Part shown: positions 16,062 through 24,572 of the stretch, in pieces
How positions within the stretch are numbered: position 1 is the stretch's first letter
Layout: every line of letters starts with the position of its first letter
Assembly (NCBI RefSeq): GCF_039994875.1
Contig: NZ_CP121196.1
Location: 2,170,001 to 2,234,000, forward strand
Direction: 5' to 3'
From: Telmatobacter sp. DSM 110680
GTDB taxonomy: Bacteria; Acidobacteriota; Terriglobia; Terriglobales; Acidobacteriaceae
DNA length: 64,000 nucleotides
Made by a program: the position numbers and the translations under genes
The notes under the pieces: model-generated
Told to the model about the DNA's origin: nothing
Databases searched by the model: none
Seen by the model: the letters and a program-made list of their open reading frames with translations, nothing else

Positions 16062-16910
16062 CTATGGCGCGACAGAGGTTGTGCCGTGATACGGACCGGC
16101 GCTGGAGCTCGGGCGTGTATAGATCGCAAAGGTTATTGTGCCAACCATGATCAGGCCGAGCATACCTAGCCAAGTGAGTCCGGCCATGGTCTGAACGTCG
16201 GCTATGCGGGCTTCGACCTCGCGCATATTGCGGCCGGCAAGAACGTAGCCAGTATGAGGTCCGTTGACGCGCTGGATGACTGCGGCGATGCGAACGCCAC
16301 CCGATCCGCGGACTGGCTGCCAGCTCAGACGTTCTTCTCCATTCTTGAGGACATTTTCGAAGACTCCGGGAGGCGGAGTGGGGATCGATCCGTTCAGCAG
16401 TCCTTGCGATGCGATGGGGTGGCGCTGTTCGTCGTAGACGATTACGAAGGGCGAGAGGCTTCGTGCCATGTCGATCTGTTGAGAAGCAGGAATAGCGTCT
16501 GCGGGGGTGACGCCTTGTTCGATACGTGCCGCGACGTCGCCAGCCAGCTGGATTTGCGGATCGTTAAGCCCGGAGCGTAACAGGTGCTGAGGGATCGCGT
16601 AGAGAGCGAGTGCGACCCCCGTGGCGATTCCGGCGAGAATGAGCGCGTTGAAGATGAGAGCGGGACGAGTGAGTGAATTGGGAAGCATGTCAATGTGCTC
16701 CTTGATCAGAGAAGTAACGAGGTCGCGAAAAATCAGCGGGATCAGTTTGTGTAGGGGGAATGTTTTATCGCTGAGAGCATCGCGCAAGGCCTGGCGCATC
16801 GCAGGCGCGTAGGTATCGCTGAATTCGGCTGGGTAGAGACGAAGTGCGCGTGCGTAGAGGCGTTCGATTTGACCGCCGTCCCGGCGAGGATTGATAGGCG
16901 GCGCGCTCAC
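16062..16910 (-). CDS. hypothetical membrane protein co-transcribed with a PadR regulator
   Basis: A 282-residue protein. The N-terminal cytoplasmic part (IERLYARALRLYPAEFSDTYAPAMRQALRDAL) resembles the start of acidobacterial permease-like proteins. Transmembrane helix 1 is near 87-108, followed by an extracytoplasmic domain (110-235, FVIVYDEQRHPIASQGLLNG, sensor-like). Helix 2 is near 243-265. It has the shape of a small sensor without a kinase. Its ATG overlaps the PadR stop by 4 bases, so the two are translationally coupled and likely PadR-controlled. Function unknown. Confidence 0.75.
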   Translation of the reverse strand: MSAPPINPRRDGGQIERLYARALRLYPAEFSDTYAPAMRQALRDALSDKTFPLHKLIPLIFRDLVTSLIKEHIDMLPNSLTRPALIFNALILAGIATGVALALYAIPQHLLRSGLNDPQIQLAGDVAARIEQGVTPADAIPASQQIDMARSLSPFVIVYDEQRHPIASQGLLNGSIPTPPPGVFENVLKNGEERLSWQPVRGSGGVRIAAVIQRVNGPHTGYVLAGRNMREVEARIADVQTMAGLTWLGMLGLIMVGTITFAIYTRPSSSAGPYHGTTSVAP

Positions 16911-17251
16911 GAGCGGCCTCCGTTAGGGAGCAGGCCGAGGGAGCGGGCGGAAGTGACAGCGGCATCGAGGCGCCCGAGTTCCGCAGCGAGGACCGCGCGA
17001 CCTTGAGTGGTGAGCCGGTAGTAGCGGCGGCGTTCATCGTCCTGCTTGTCGGATTCCTCTACAAGGCCATCGCGGATCATGCGGTCTACGGAGCCGTAGA
17101 GGGTTCCGGGGCCCATGGCTATGCCGCCGCCGCGAGGAGCGCGGGCGTCTTTCATCATGGCGTAGCCGTGTTTGTCGCCTTCCGCGAGGGAGAGAAGGAT
17201 GGCAAGGACGGCAGGGGAGAGAGGGACTACGCGCTGAATTCCATTAGCCAT
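16907..17251 (-). CDS. PadR-family transcriptional regulator
   Basis: A 114-residue winged-helix repressor. The PadR pattern is VVPLSPAVLAILLSLAEGDKHGYAMMKD, then GPGTLYGSVDRMIRDGLVEES and DERRRYYRLTTQGRAVL. I chose the ATG at 17251 (MANGIQRVV); a TTG start at 17287 would run through the operator dyad. No Shine-Dalgarno sequence is visible, so the message may be leaderless. It is the first gene of a two-gene unit with the membrane protein. Confidence 0.92.
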   Translation of the reverse strand: MANGIQRVVPLSPAVLAILLSLAEGDKHGYAMMKDARAPRGGGIAMGPGTLYGSVDRMIRDGLVEESDKQDDERRRYYRLTTQGRAVLAAELGRLDAAVTSARSLGLLPNGGRS

Positions 17252-17260
17252 GAGAGGAAT

Positions 17261-17281
17261 ATATATCCATAACGGATATAT
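17261..17281. promoter_or_regulatory. PadR operator dyad
   Basis: Perfect inverted repeat ATATATCC-ATAAC-GGATATAT, 10 bases upstream of the padR-type gene start. Its position over the promoter suggests autorepression. Confidence 0.65.
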
Positions 17282-17461
17282 CCGCAAGGGGAATATTAAT
17301 TCTTGCTAATTTCGGTGCGGAGTCACGCCGAGGCGGGGAGCTTATCGCCGTGATTTCCACGTCGAGAGCGCATTTGGGTGGAAGTCTGCTCAATTACAGT
17401 TGCTCGTATAAGGCCAGCGGGATGGCTGAATTTGCGCGATGCATTTTGAATTGAGGATGGA

Positions 17462-18061
17462 ATGATGGAGAAGGCTTATCGGCCGCAGGAAGACATTGTG
17501 ACGTTGATGATGCAGTTCGAGCAGGAAGTGAAAGTCGCACCGGAGTTGCCGGATGCGGGAACGCGGCTGCTGCGTGCGCGGCTGGTGTTTGAAGAGGCGC
17601 TGGAGTTTGTGCGGAGCTGCGGATGTACCGTGACGATGTCGGGATCGAGCGGAGATGGGCCCGCGGTGATTGACGGCATTCAGGTGGTGCTTGATCCGAA
17701 CGGGACGCCGGATTTTACGGAATATGTGGACGGCTGCATCGATCAGCTCGTAGTGACGTACGGCGCGCTGTGCGCTGCGGGAGTAAAGGCGCAGAGCGCA
17801 TGGGATGAAGTCCAGCGGAGCAACATGAGCAAGGCATGGCCGCATTGCAGCGTGTGCGATGCGGTACTGGTGCGCGGAGACGGTGAGGAACTGGTGCATC
17901 CGGAAGATGGCGGCGCCCACGGCGGCAATTGGAACACAGTTCTGAGAGTGCACAAGCGCGAGGACGGGAAGTTCATCAAAGCGCCAACATACTCTCCAGC
18001 GAATTTGAAACGCGTGATTGAGGAGCAGATCGAAGAGGCGCACTCGCCGGCGAGTGTTTAG
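17462..18061 (+). CDS. MazG/HisE-like nucleotide pyrophosphohydrolase family protein
   Basis: All-alpha NTP-pyrophosphatase fold. The metal-binding helix reads RLVFEEALEFVRSCG (EExxE-like). The second acidic helix is DFTEYVDGCIDQLVVTYGALCAAGV (ExxD). The C-terminal part has CSVCDAVLVRGDGEELVHPE and a lysine-rich patch. Such proteins hydrolyse nucleotide triphosphates or phosphoribosyl-ATP. At 199 residues it is longer than minimal MazG-like proteins because of the C-terminal 70 residues. Substrate unknown. Confidence 0.75.
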   Translation: MMEKAYRPQEDIVTLMMQFEQEVKVAPELPDAGTRLLRARLVFEEALEFVRSCGCTVTMSGSSGDGPAVIDGIQVVLDPNGTPDFTEYVDGCIDQLVVTYGALCAAGVKAQSAWDEVQRSNMSKAWPHCSVCDAVLVRGDGEELVHPEDGGAHGGNWNTVLRVHKREDGKFIKAPTYSPANLKRVIEEQIEEAHSPASV

Positions 18062-18065
18062 GCCC

Positions 18066-19439
18066 TCACTGGCCCTCGGGCCTGATCACCGGAGCGCGTA
18101 GCGGAGTGGTTTCGATTTCGATGCGAGTATCGCGAGGAAAAATAACGTCGCGGCCCGAATGCAGGAAGTTGTCGTAGAAGGACAACCCGGCAGCATAGAA
18201 CCCGAGGCCGGCGGCGAGGTTGCGGCTTCCTGAAGCGATGCCGACAATACGGCCAACAATGCCGAAACCATTGGAGGCAACACCGGTCTGGGCGGTGAGG
18301 TTGCCGTCTTCATCGAGGGCGCGGCCGGCGAGCATGGTGAGCAACAAGGGGACGATCACGCTGGACTGGCTGCGTGGCGTGATGGTGCCTTCAGCATCGA
18401 GAGAGAGATTCTGTGTCTTCTCGGTCGCGGCGCCGGCGAGTGCTCCTTCCACTTCGCGGTTGTAGCCCTCCGGAAACTTGACCTGCTGGAATGTGAAGCG
18501 GAGTTTTCCGTTGCGGCCGAAAGAGCGGGCCGCTTTGGCGACGGCGACTTTGCCGACGAGTTTTGATCCCTGGGGAACGACCAGCTGCTTGTCCTTGTCA
18601 TAGACGGGTTCTACGACTAAGGCTTCTACGCTATCGCCCGGCTTCGCAGTTGCGGAAGTCAGATCCCGTGAGAGGGTGGCGTTGACGGCCCAGACTTCAT
18701 TTTTGCTGGCAGCGGCAACCGGGGATGGAACTGCGCGAAGAGTTGCGGTTTCCAGCGGAAGGCTAAGCGGAGCGGAGAGTTCGAAGGACCATGCTGTGTT
18801 GGCTTCGATACGTTCAGGATGGTACGGGAGCTGGTGGTAGAGCACTTGCAGGGCGCGATCGCCTTTGCCGGGTGCGGTGAAATAAGCGAGACGGTCGCGC
18901 ATGTTGGCTTTGGCCTCGGCCCAGCGGCGCGCGATGAAGGATTGCTTCGGAGAGACACCGGGGGCGGAGAGTTTCAGGACGGGCGCGCCGTTGGCTGCGG
19001 GGGCGGCGGCAATGGGAATGGGGCCGGAGGGAAGTTCAAGCTTGTCGAATTGAACCTGGACAGTGTGGAAAGGCGTGAAGTCGCCGCGAAGGCGCGCATG
19101 CCAGCGTGTTTTAGTGTCAGCCTGCAGAGCGATGACATGGCCCTCGAGGACAGCGTTCTGGGGCACGACGAGTTTGCCGGCTGCATAAACTGGGTGCATC
19201 AAGTGCGCTTCAAACGGCTCGCCGATCTTGACCGGATAGTGGCGCGCGATTTCTACCTGCAGGCTTGTTCCCTTCGCTAGAACGGGTTGTGCGGCCTCAG
19301 CTGCGGCGTCTTTAGCGGGTTCGGGACTCGGCGAGGTTGGACGGCGTTCGAGGGACTGTGCGCCTGCGAAAGCGGTGAAGACAAGGGCTGCCGGAACCAG
19401 AAAGAAACAAAAATGGCAGCGGGTCGAAAAATACATCAA
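18066..19439 (-). CDS. exported protein with repeated beta module, function unknown
   Basis: A 457-residue protein with a signal peptide (about residues 1-27, ending AFAGA-Q). Two related modules occur. One reads GEPFEAHLMHPVYAAGKLVVPQ..LEGHV (about 72-105); the other reads GDSVEALVVEPVYDKDKQLVVPQ..LVGKV (about 268-300). This suggests an ancient duplication; the PVY-LVVPQGS pattern resembles TrbI/VirB10-like beta domains. A glycine-rich hydrophobic stretch (GIVGRIVGIASGSRNLAAGLGFYAAG) lies near the C-terminus. Convergent with the MazG-like gene, 5 bases apart. A cell-envelope structural role is a guess. Confidence 0.75.
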   Translation of the reverse strand: MMYFSTRCHFCFFLVPAALVFTAFAGAQSLERRPTSPSPEPAKDAAAEAAQPVLAKGTSLQVEIARHYPVKIGEPFEAHLMHPVYAAGKLVVPQNAVLEGHVIALQADTKTRWHARLRGDFTPFHTVQVQFDKLELPSGPIPIAAAPAANGAPVLKLSAPGVSPKQSFIARRWAEAKANMRDRLAYFTAPGKGDRALQVLYHQLPYHPERIEANTAWSFELSAPLSLPLETATLRAVPSPVAAASKNEVWAVNATLSRDLTSATAKPGDSVEALVVEPVYDKDKQLVVPQGSKLVGKVAVAKAARSFGRNGKLRFTFQQVKFPEGYNREVEGALAGAATEKTQNLSLDAEGTITPRSQSSVIVPLLLTMLAGRALDEDGNLTAQTGVASNGFGIVGRIVGIASGSRNLAAGLGFYAAGLSFYDNFLHSGRDVIFPRDTRIEIETTPLRAPVIRPEGQ

Positions 19440-19507
19440 AGAGGCTCCTGCCTTGGGTAATTCTACTGTGAGACGAACGTCGGAGCTAATCGCGAGCTTG
19501 ATTGCGG

Positions 19508-20095
19508 CTAGGTGGTTGCGGGGCGGGACCTCAGCGCAGCGATTTCTTTGCTCAGGGCGTCGAGGCGCGTGAGCAATTCATCGTGACGCTTATCGGCAAT
19601 GGATGGGTCTTTGCCTTCGATGTAGAATGAGCCATTCGGCTCGAGTTCGCAGTGGTGAACTTCGTGGATATGCTCGAAGCCCTGGCGATGGATGACTTCG
19701 ATGAGTTCCTCGCGGGTGAGTGCCTCGGTCTTTAGCGCCTTGTTATCGATCTGGCCGTCTCGGACAAGAACGACGGCGCGGCCCTCAAGCGCTCGCGTGA
19801 GCTTGGGCGACCGAAAGAGCAAGCGGACTACGAACCAGTTGATGGCAAGCAGGCTGAATGCGCCGATTACGCCGCCAGTGACGGAGTTGTCATCGCCGAT
19901 GATCGCGTTCTGCACGGTATTCGAGAGCGATAGCAGGACGACGAGGTCGAAGGGATTCAATTGCGCAAGTTCGCGCTTGCCGAAGATCCGCAACAACAGG
20001 ACGAGCACGAGATACACGACGATCGGGCGCAGGAGTTTTTCGAGGATAGGGATGGGCACGTGGAACATGCTGTCGAACATCGGAGTAAGGATCAT
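19508..20095 (-). CDS. YetF-like DUF421 membrane protein
   Basis: A 195-residue protein with three N-terminal helices. The DUF421 signature is LLLRIFGKRELAQLNPFDLVVLLSLSNTVQNAIIGDDNSV. The cytoplasmic domain contains LEGRAVVLVRDGQIDNKALKTEALTREELIEVIHRQG. The C-terminus ends in a charged helix (DELLTRLDALSKEIAALR). The family is found as YetF/YdfS in spore formers and YcaP in others; function is poorly known. Confidence 0.92.
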   Translation of the reverse strand: MILTPMFDSMFHVPIPILEKLLRPIVVYLVLVLLLRIFGKRELAQLNPFDLVVLLSLSNTVQNAIIGDDNSVTGGVIGAFSLLAINWFVVRLLFRSPKLTRALEGRAVVLVRDGQIDNKALKTEALTREELIEVIHRQGFEHIHEVHHCELEPNGSFYIEGKDPSIADKRHDELLTRLDALSKEIAALRSRPATT

Positions 20096-20114
20096 GCAGG
20101 GAGGATAGCGTGCA

Positions 20115-21389
20115 TCAGTGCTTTCTCTCCAGCCTTAATGTGAGATCGACGGTTCGCGTATCGTCATTTGGTCGCATGACATATTTGACATCAACGGTTG
20201 CGAATACCCGCTCTAACTTCGGATTGACGTTGGTGGTGGCAAAGAATCCGAGAATGGAGCCTTCATTGAACACTGCGCCGGGAGGCATCTTCCACGCCGC
20301 CAGCATCATGGTGCGCAGTTCGTCGCTGACATTTTCAATATTCAGCGTGCCCATGTTGTAAGCGGGTCCAGGAAGGACCGTAGCAACGTAGCTTACCGTG
20401 CCGTTGTTTCGATCAAGTGTTGGAGTGGCATCGACTTTCGCTCTGATAAATCCATGATTGTGATACTGGCGCTCGAGGTAGAGCCAGTTGGCACGGATGT
20501 GTTCACCGTCGGCAGGGTCGCCTGGATGGATATGGGATTGGCGATCGAAGTCGGCCTGATTGACCACGAGGCCGGGGTCCAAACGGATTTCTTTGACCTT
20601 GTAACGGATGCCCGGCGTAACTGATACCGAGAAGGGGATCCGAATCGCATCGAGTGCAATGGATGGAACGGCCGACGGATTGGCTTGAACAGCAGCTTCC
20701 AGATAGCCCTGATCCTGGTAATACAGCCGAATGTTCGTCGCGATCTGTTCGGGACTGCCGTCTGAGTCGTAGCTCGAGCCCGAAAGTCTTGCAAGGATCG
20801 GAAGGACTTTGGGATCAAGCGGCGCGGAATTCTCTGGAGTGATGTCGCCGACGAGGACCGGGGGGTTTGTGATCGAAAAGCTTACGGCAGTGATTTTGCC
20901 TGACTTCCGATCGGCAACCGGCGAGGCAAGAACAGTTGCCTTGATTCCCTGGGCCGTCAGCATTTGCTCTAACGCTGCCCGTACAGTCTCGGCAAGGCCG
21001 CCTTCACTGGGAAGCTTGCCATGGTAGAGAGAATATTTCTGGCGGAGTTTCGCGTCGAGTTGCGGACCAAGTGCAAACGGCAAGTTGCTGAGGTGTATGG
21101 GAACGATCTGCTCGGCCGGTGTGAGTTGGAATATCAGATCTTGCCCGTCGAACTTGAAGGCTAGACTCGCGAACATTCCCGTGTCCAGGAGGCTTTTGGA
21201 GACATCGTTGATCTGCGCATAGGAGAGGGTGTCCCCTTTTTTTAATCCTGAGGCGGCCAGCAATTCCTCGTTGGAATATTCTGGATCTCCGTTGAACTGG
21301 ATAGATTTGGGCACGAACTTCTGAGCGTGCGCAGAGACGGATGAGCACAGCAGGGCGGCGACGACGACCGGGATCAACTTGGGGGGCAT
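20115..21389 (-). CDS. POTRA-domain exported protein without a beta-barrel
   Basis: A 424-residue protein with a signal peptide (cleaved near SAHAQ). Several POTRA-like repeats follow: IQFNGDPEYSNEELLAASGLKKGDTLSYAQINDVSKSLLDTGMF at the N-terminus, then NIRLYYQDQGYLEAAV and WLYLERQYHNHGFIRAKVDATP, typical POTRA helices. It ends with VDVKYVMRPNDDTRTVDLTLRLERKH, where BamA/TamA-type proteins would continue into a barrel; none follows. It may be a periplasmic partner in outer-membrane protein assembly or surface export. Confidence 0.82.
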   Translation of the reverse strand: MPPKLIPVVVAALLCSSVSAHAQKFVPKSIQFNGDPEYSNEELLAASGLKKGDTLSYAQINDVSKSLLDTGMFASLAFKFDGQDLIFQLTPAEQIVPIHLSNLPFALGPQLDAKLRQKYSLYHGKLPSEGGLAETVRAALEQMLTAQGIKATVLASPVADRKSGKITAVSFSITNPPVLVGDITPENSAPLDPKVLPILARLSGSSYDSDGSPEQIATNIRLYYQDQGYLEAAVQANPSAVPSIALDAIRIPFSVSVTPGIRYKVKEIRLDPGLVVNQADFDRQSHIHPGDPADGEHIRANWLYLERQYHNHGFIRAKVDATPTLDRNNGTVSYVATVLPGPAYNMGTLNIENVSDELRTMMLAAWKMPPGAVFNEGSILGFFATTNVNPKLERVFATVDVKYVMRPNDDTRTVDLTLRLERKH

Positions 21390-21624
21390 GGCAGGACAAG
21401 GTTAGCAAACGGAAAATTAAAGTTGAGAAATAATCATGCACCTCTTTTGCAGTATTGACGCAGATTTGCAAACAGCCTTCAGGGACTGGGGTTGTGCATA
21501 GCTGCATGCAGTTCGCGTTTGCGAGGACGACTTTGATTCGCGCATGCGATAGAATCCGCTGAAGCGATGCTTTCCCGAACGCCGGGGAAGCTTGCGAGAT
21601 AAGAAGAAGGGAAGCAACTGCGAA

Positions 21625-22620
21625 TTGACCCTGAACGATAGCACGGTATTTGTTGAACTGGCGCCTTTCCGCATTGAGCCGCGGTTTGTTGAGCGGGTGT
21701 GGGGATGGAAGGATTTGCATCCGTGGTATGACCGCGTGGCAGAGAAGGAGCCTATCGGCGAGGTGTGGCTGACCGGCGACGATTGTTGCGCGGCGACAGG
21801 CCCGTACGCCGGAAAAACGCTCAGATCAATCTTCAGGGAGAGGCCGGAGGCGATGCTCGGCGGCGGCGGTGCATCGTCAAGTGACTCGCCGCTTTTGATC
21901 AAAGTTCTATTCGCTCGTGAAAAGTTGAGCGTGCAGGTTCATCCCGATGATCGACTCGCGCAAAAGTACGGCGAACCGCGGGGCAAGACCGAGTGCTGGT
22001 ACGCATTAGCGTCGGAACCTGGGGCGCAGGTGGCACTCGGGCTGAAGCCCGGCGTCACGATGGATGAGATAAAGGCCGGCATCGAAGGCGGAACGTTGGA
22101 GCAGAGTTTGAATCTACTGACGGTTCGCGCAGGCGACATGATGTATGTAGACGCGGGAACGGTGCACGCGATCTGGCCCGGATCGGTGCTGCTGGAGACT
22201 CAGCAGAATTGCGATCTGACCTACAGGATGTATGACTACGGTCGTGGGCGCGAATTGCACATCGAGAAATCGCTGGAAGCAACGCGTTTGAGGACTGCTG
22301 CGGGTAAAGTCCTGCCGAAGACTCTGGAAGATCGTACCGTGCTGGTGGACAGCCCCTACTTCTCCGTTGAGCGAATCCCTGTGGAGGTGAGCCGATCGAG
22401 CAAGAGCTTGCAGCGCGCCAACCAGGACAAACCGGGGTTGGCATACCTGTTTGCTGCTGCGGGAAGTGGTCGGTTAAGCAGTCCGAGTTTCGGCACCGTA
22501 GAACTGCCGCCATGCGGCATCATCGCGGTTCCGGCATCATCGCCGTTGTTTTCAATTCAGGACATGGGTGAACTTGATCTGATCTTGATTACTGCACGCA
22601 CGCCTGGGACCGTCGCATGA
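21625..22620 (+). CDS. manA: mannose-6-phosphate isomerase, class I-like
   Basis: Interconverts mannose-6-phosphate and fructose-6-phosphate in the cytoplasm. The cupin zinc site is visible in VQVHPDD (QxHP) and the downstream Glu in GKTECWYAL, with DAGTVHAI as the final histidine motif. The start is uncertain: a TTG at 21625 with GAAGGGAAG upstream is preferred over a TTG at 21592; the conserved part starts FRIEPRFVERVWGWKDL. The stop overlaps the ATG of the HD-domain gene by 4 bases, so both are translated together. Confidence 0.88.
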   Translation: MTLNDSTVFVELAPFRIEPRFVERVWGWKDLHPWYDRVAEKEPIGEVWLTGDDCCAATGPYAGKTLRSIFRERPEAMLGGGGASSSDSPLLIKVLFAREKLSVQVHPDDRLAQKYGEPRGKTECWYALASEPGAQVALGLKPGVTMDEIKAGIEGGTLEQSLNLLTVRAGDMMYVDAGTVHAIWPGSVLLETQQNCDLTYRMYDYGRGRELHIEKSLEATRLRTAAGKVLPKTLEDRTVLVDSPYFSVERIPVEVSRSSKSLQRANQDKPGLAYLFAAAGSGRLSSPSFGTVELPPCGIIAVPASSPLFSIQDMGELDLILITARTPGTVA

Positions 22621-23225
22621 CGGGAGAAAATTGGCGGGAGTCTGTGGTCGAGTACATTCGGGCAGAGGCGCGCCCTGAGGACAAATTCGGCCACCAACCC
22701 AGACTCTACACATTGGCAAAAAAGATTGGCAAGAACCTTAAATACGACGACGATATTCTGTTTGCAGCGGTGTGGCTGCATGACCTTGGAGTGTTTTTGG
22801 GACACCGCCCGCAAGATTTAGAGCAACTTTCCCACTGGGATCACGTTCCATACACCATTAGTAAAAGCAGGGAACTTTTGATCGAATGGGGTTTTCCCAC
22901 TGAGAAACTTGAGGGCGTCGCGGAAGCGATCAGACATCATCAAGCCAAGGACGATCCTGCTACCGTGGAAGGAGCGCTGCTGCGGGACGCGGACATCCTC
23001 GAACAGTTGGGTGCGGTTGGTATTTTGAGAGCAGCGGTCAAGGTTGGTCGGGATACACGTTACCCAAGTTTTAGTTCAATTTTGCCCGTTTTAACTGGCG
23101 CAGTTAACCATTTGGCACATGAGACGCGTCTAACAGAATCAAAGGTAATGGCTGAATCAAGAGCTGAGATGCTACGCTCGTTTTTAACTGCCCTGCAGGA
23201 CGAAGCTGGCGATATGCTTCACTAA
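22617..23225 (+). CDS. HD-domain protein
   Basis: A 202-residue metal-dependent phosphohydrolase family protein. The first His is in KFGHQPRLYTLAKKIG, the HD pair in VWLHDLGVFLGHR, and a further pair of His in IRHHQAKDDP and an Asp in LLRDADILEQLG. This arrangement fits small HD hydrolases acting on nucleotides or sugar phosphates. Coupled to the manA-like gene by an ATGA overlap. Substrate unknown. Confidence 0.88.
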   Translation: MTGENWRESVVEYIRAEARPEDKFGHQPRLYTLAKKIGKNLKYDDDILFAAVWLHDLGVFLGHRPQDLEQLSHWDHVPYTISKSRELLIEWGFPTEKLEGVAEAIRHHQAKDDPATVEGALLRDADILEQLGAVGILRAAVKVGRDTRYPSFSSILPVLTGAVNHLAHETRLTESKVMAESRAEMLRSFLTALQDEAGDMLH

Positions 23226-23363
23226 GTTAGCTACTTTCCCGCCGTGCAAGCCAGCGGCCTGCAACACGCTATTGGAATAGGCTTGCAGACTTGGACAGGT
23301 GTCCATCACCTTCCTGGTTCTGAGGATACCCGAGGGATTGGAATTTCCCACAAGGAGAAGAAC

Positions 23364-23960
23364 ATGCGACGGAAGTTGATGATGGCTCCGATTCTGGTTT
23401 TATTTTTTATGGGAGCGGGATTGAAGGCACGGGCGCAGGTGACCTACTCGGCCGAAGAAGGTAAGCTGCCCTTTACGGTTGGTGCGGGCGTAACCGATAT
23501 TTCGGATGATTGGGGATACGAAAATCCGCGTCAAGTTGGCATCACGATGTGGGTTGATTGGCGTCTGCCGTTTATGCCACCTGTTTTGCAGGGACTCGGA
23601 ATCGAATTTGAGGGCCGCGACGTTAATTACGCAACTCCCTCGAATCTGCCAGGTCATCGCATGGATACCGGTCTAGGCGGTCCCGTCTATCAGTGGCGGC
23701 GCAAAAGCAGGGTTCGTCCCTTCGCGAAATACCTGATGGGTATCGGCAGTATCGATTTTCCAAATGGAACGACTTACAGTCACGACACGCGTGCAGTATT
23801 CGAGCCGGGCGGCGGAGCCGATGTGCGCGTCTGGAAGAGCTTTTCAGTCAGAGGTGAATACGATTATCAATTCTGGCATCAGATTTTCGGTCCGCACGAT
23901 TTAACTCCAAATGGCTACACCTTCGGTGCGGTCTACGATTTCGGTCTTCGTTCGCGATAA
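23364..23960 (+). CDS. outer-membrane beta-barrel-like protein
   Basis: A 198-residue exported protein. ATG 23364 is preceded by AAGGAG at a good distance and starts a clear signal peptide (MRRKLMMAPILVLFFMGAGLKARAQ). The mature protein has alternating beta strands rich in aromatics and Gly, and ends YTFGAVYDFGLRSR, an outer-membrane-barrel style terminus. It resembles small OmpA/OmpW-type eight-stranded barrels of Acidobacteria. An upstream in-frame ATG at 23244 lacks these signals. Confidence 0.85.
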   Translation: MRRKLMMAPILVLFFMGAGLKARAQVTYSAEEGKLPFTVGAGVTDISDDWGYENPRQVGITMWVDWRLPFMPPVLQGLGIEFEGRDVNYATPSNLPGHRMDTGLGGPVYQWRRKSRVRPFAKYLMGIGSIDFPNGTTYSHDTRAVFEPGGGADVRVWKSFSVRGEYDYQFWHQIFGPHDLTPNGYTFGAVYDFGLRSR

Positions 23961-23984
23961 GACGTCATAGTCAAATCAAATTTC

Positions 23985-24019
23985 AACTAAAGAGGGCGCC
24001 TTGGGCGCCCTCTTTAGTT
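23985..24019 (+). terminator. strong rho-independent terminator
   Basis: Perfect 16-bp stem AACTAAAGAGGGCGCC with loop TTG and its complement, right after the barrel gene. The A/T-rich ends make it potentially bidirectional. Confidence 0.92.
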
Positions 24020-24118
24020 ATGCACACAAGGATACGTGTGTGAACGTTTCGCGTTCGATTTCTGCGTCAGCAGTTTATCTTCAGATTTGCCGCACATCAT
24101 GTCTTACGTGGAAAGAAC

Positions 24119-24499
24119 ATGATCGAGACTCCACCAAGTGAGCGTAAGTTTGCCAACTCCGGACGCGACTGGGCATTGCGCGGTTTTATTTTCCTTGTCT
24201 TTCTCTTTTTTGGCTCAGCCAAATTCAAGTCTGATGCGAACACGCCCTGGGTAGTGCTGTACAACCAGATTGGCTTTGGGCAGTGGTTTCGCTACGTTAC
24301 GGCGGTGATCGAACTTGTCGGTGCATTTCTGGTGTTGATTCCGCAGACGGTGATGGCTGGGGTACTACTGTTGGGTTGCACGATGACGGGCGCCATGTTC
24401 GTCAACGCGGTGGTGTTGCATAGATTTGTAGATGCGTTCTTTCCGTTTTCAATTCTGTGCGGGCTCATTGCCTTCGGAGCGCACCGGCGGCGAGTCTGA
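24119..24499 (+). CDS. DoxX-like membrane protein
   Basis: A 126-residue integral membrane protein with four helices. It contains GFIFLVFLFFGSAKF, WFRYVTAVIELVGAFLVLIP and LLLGCTMTGAMFVNAVV, the usual DoxX repeat pattern (GxxK near helix 1, tandem G-rich helices). Function in this family is unclear (redox or quinone-linked in some cases). Confidence 0.85.
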   Translation: MIETPPSERKFANSGRDWALRGFIFLVFLFFGSAKFKSDANTPWVVLYNQIGFGQWFRYVTAVIELVGAFLVLIPQTVMAGVLLLGCTMTGAMFVNAVVLHRFVDAFFPFSILCGLIAFGAHRRRV

Positions 24500-24572
24500 T
24501 TGTATCTTTCGCTCCAAATGACGACGCGTCCATATACCAGGGATCAACCGCTGAAACGGGTTACTCTGCGGG

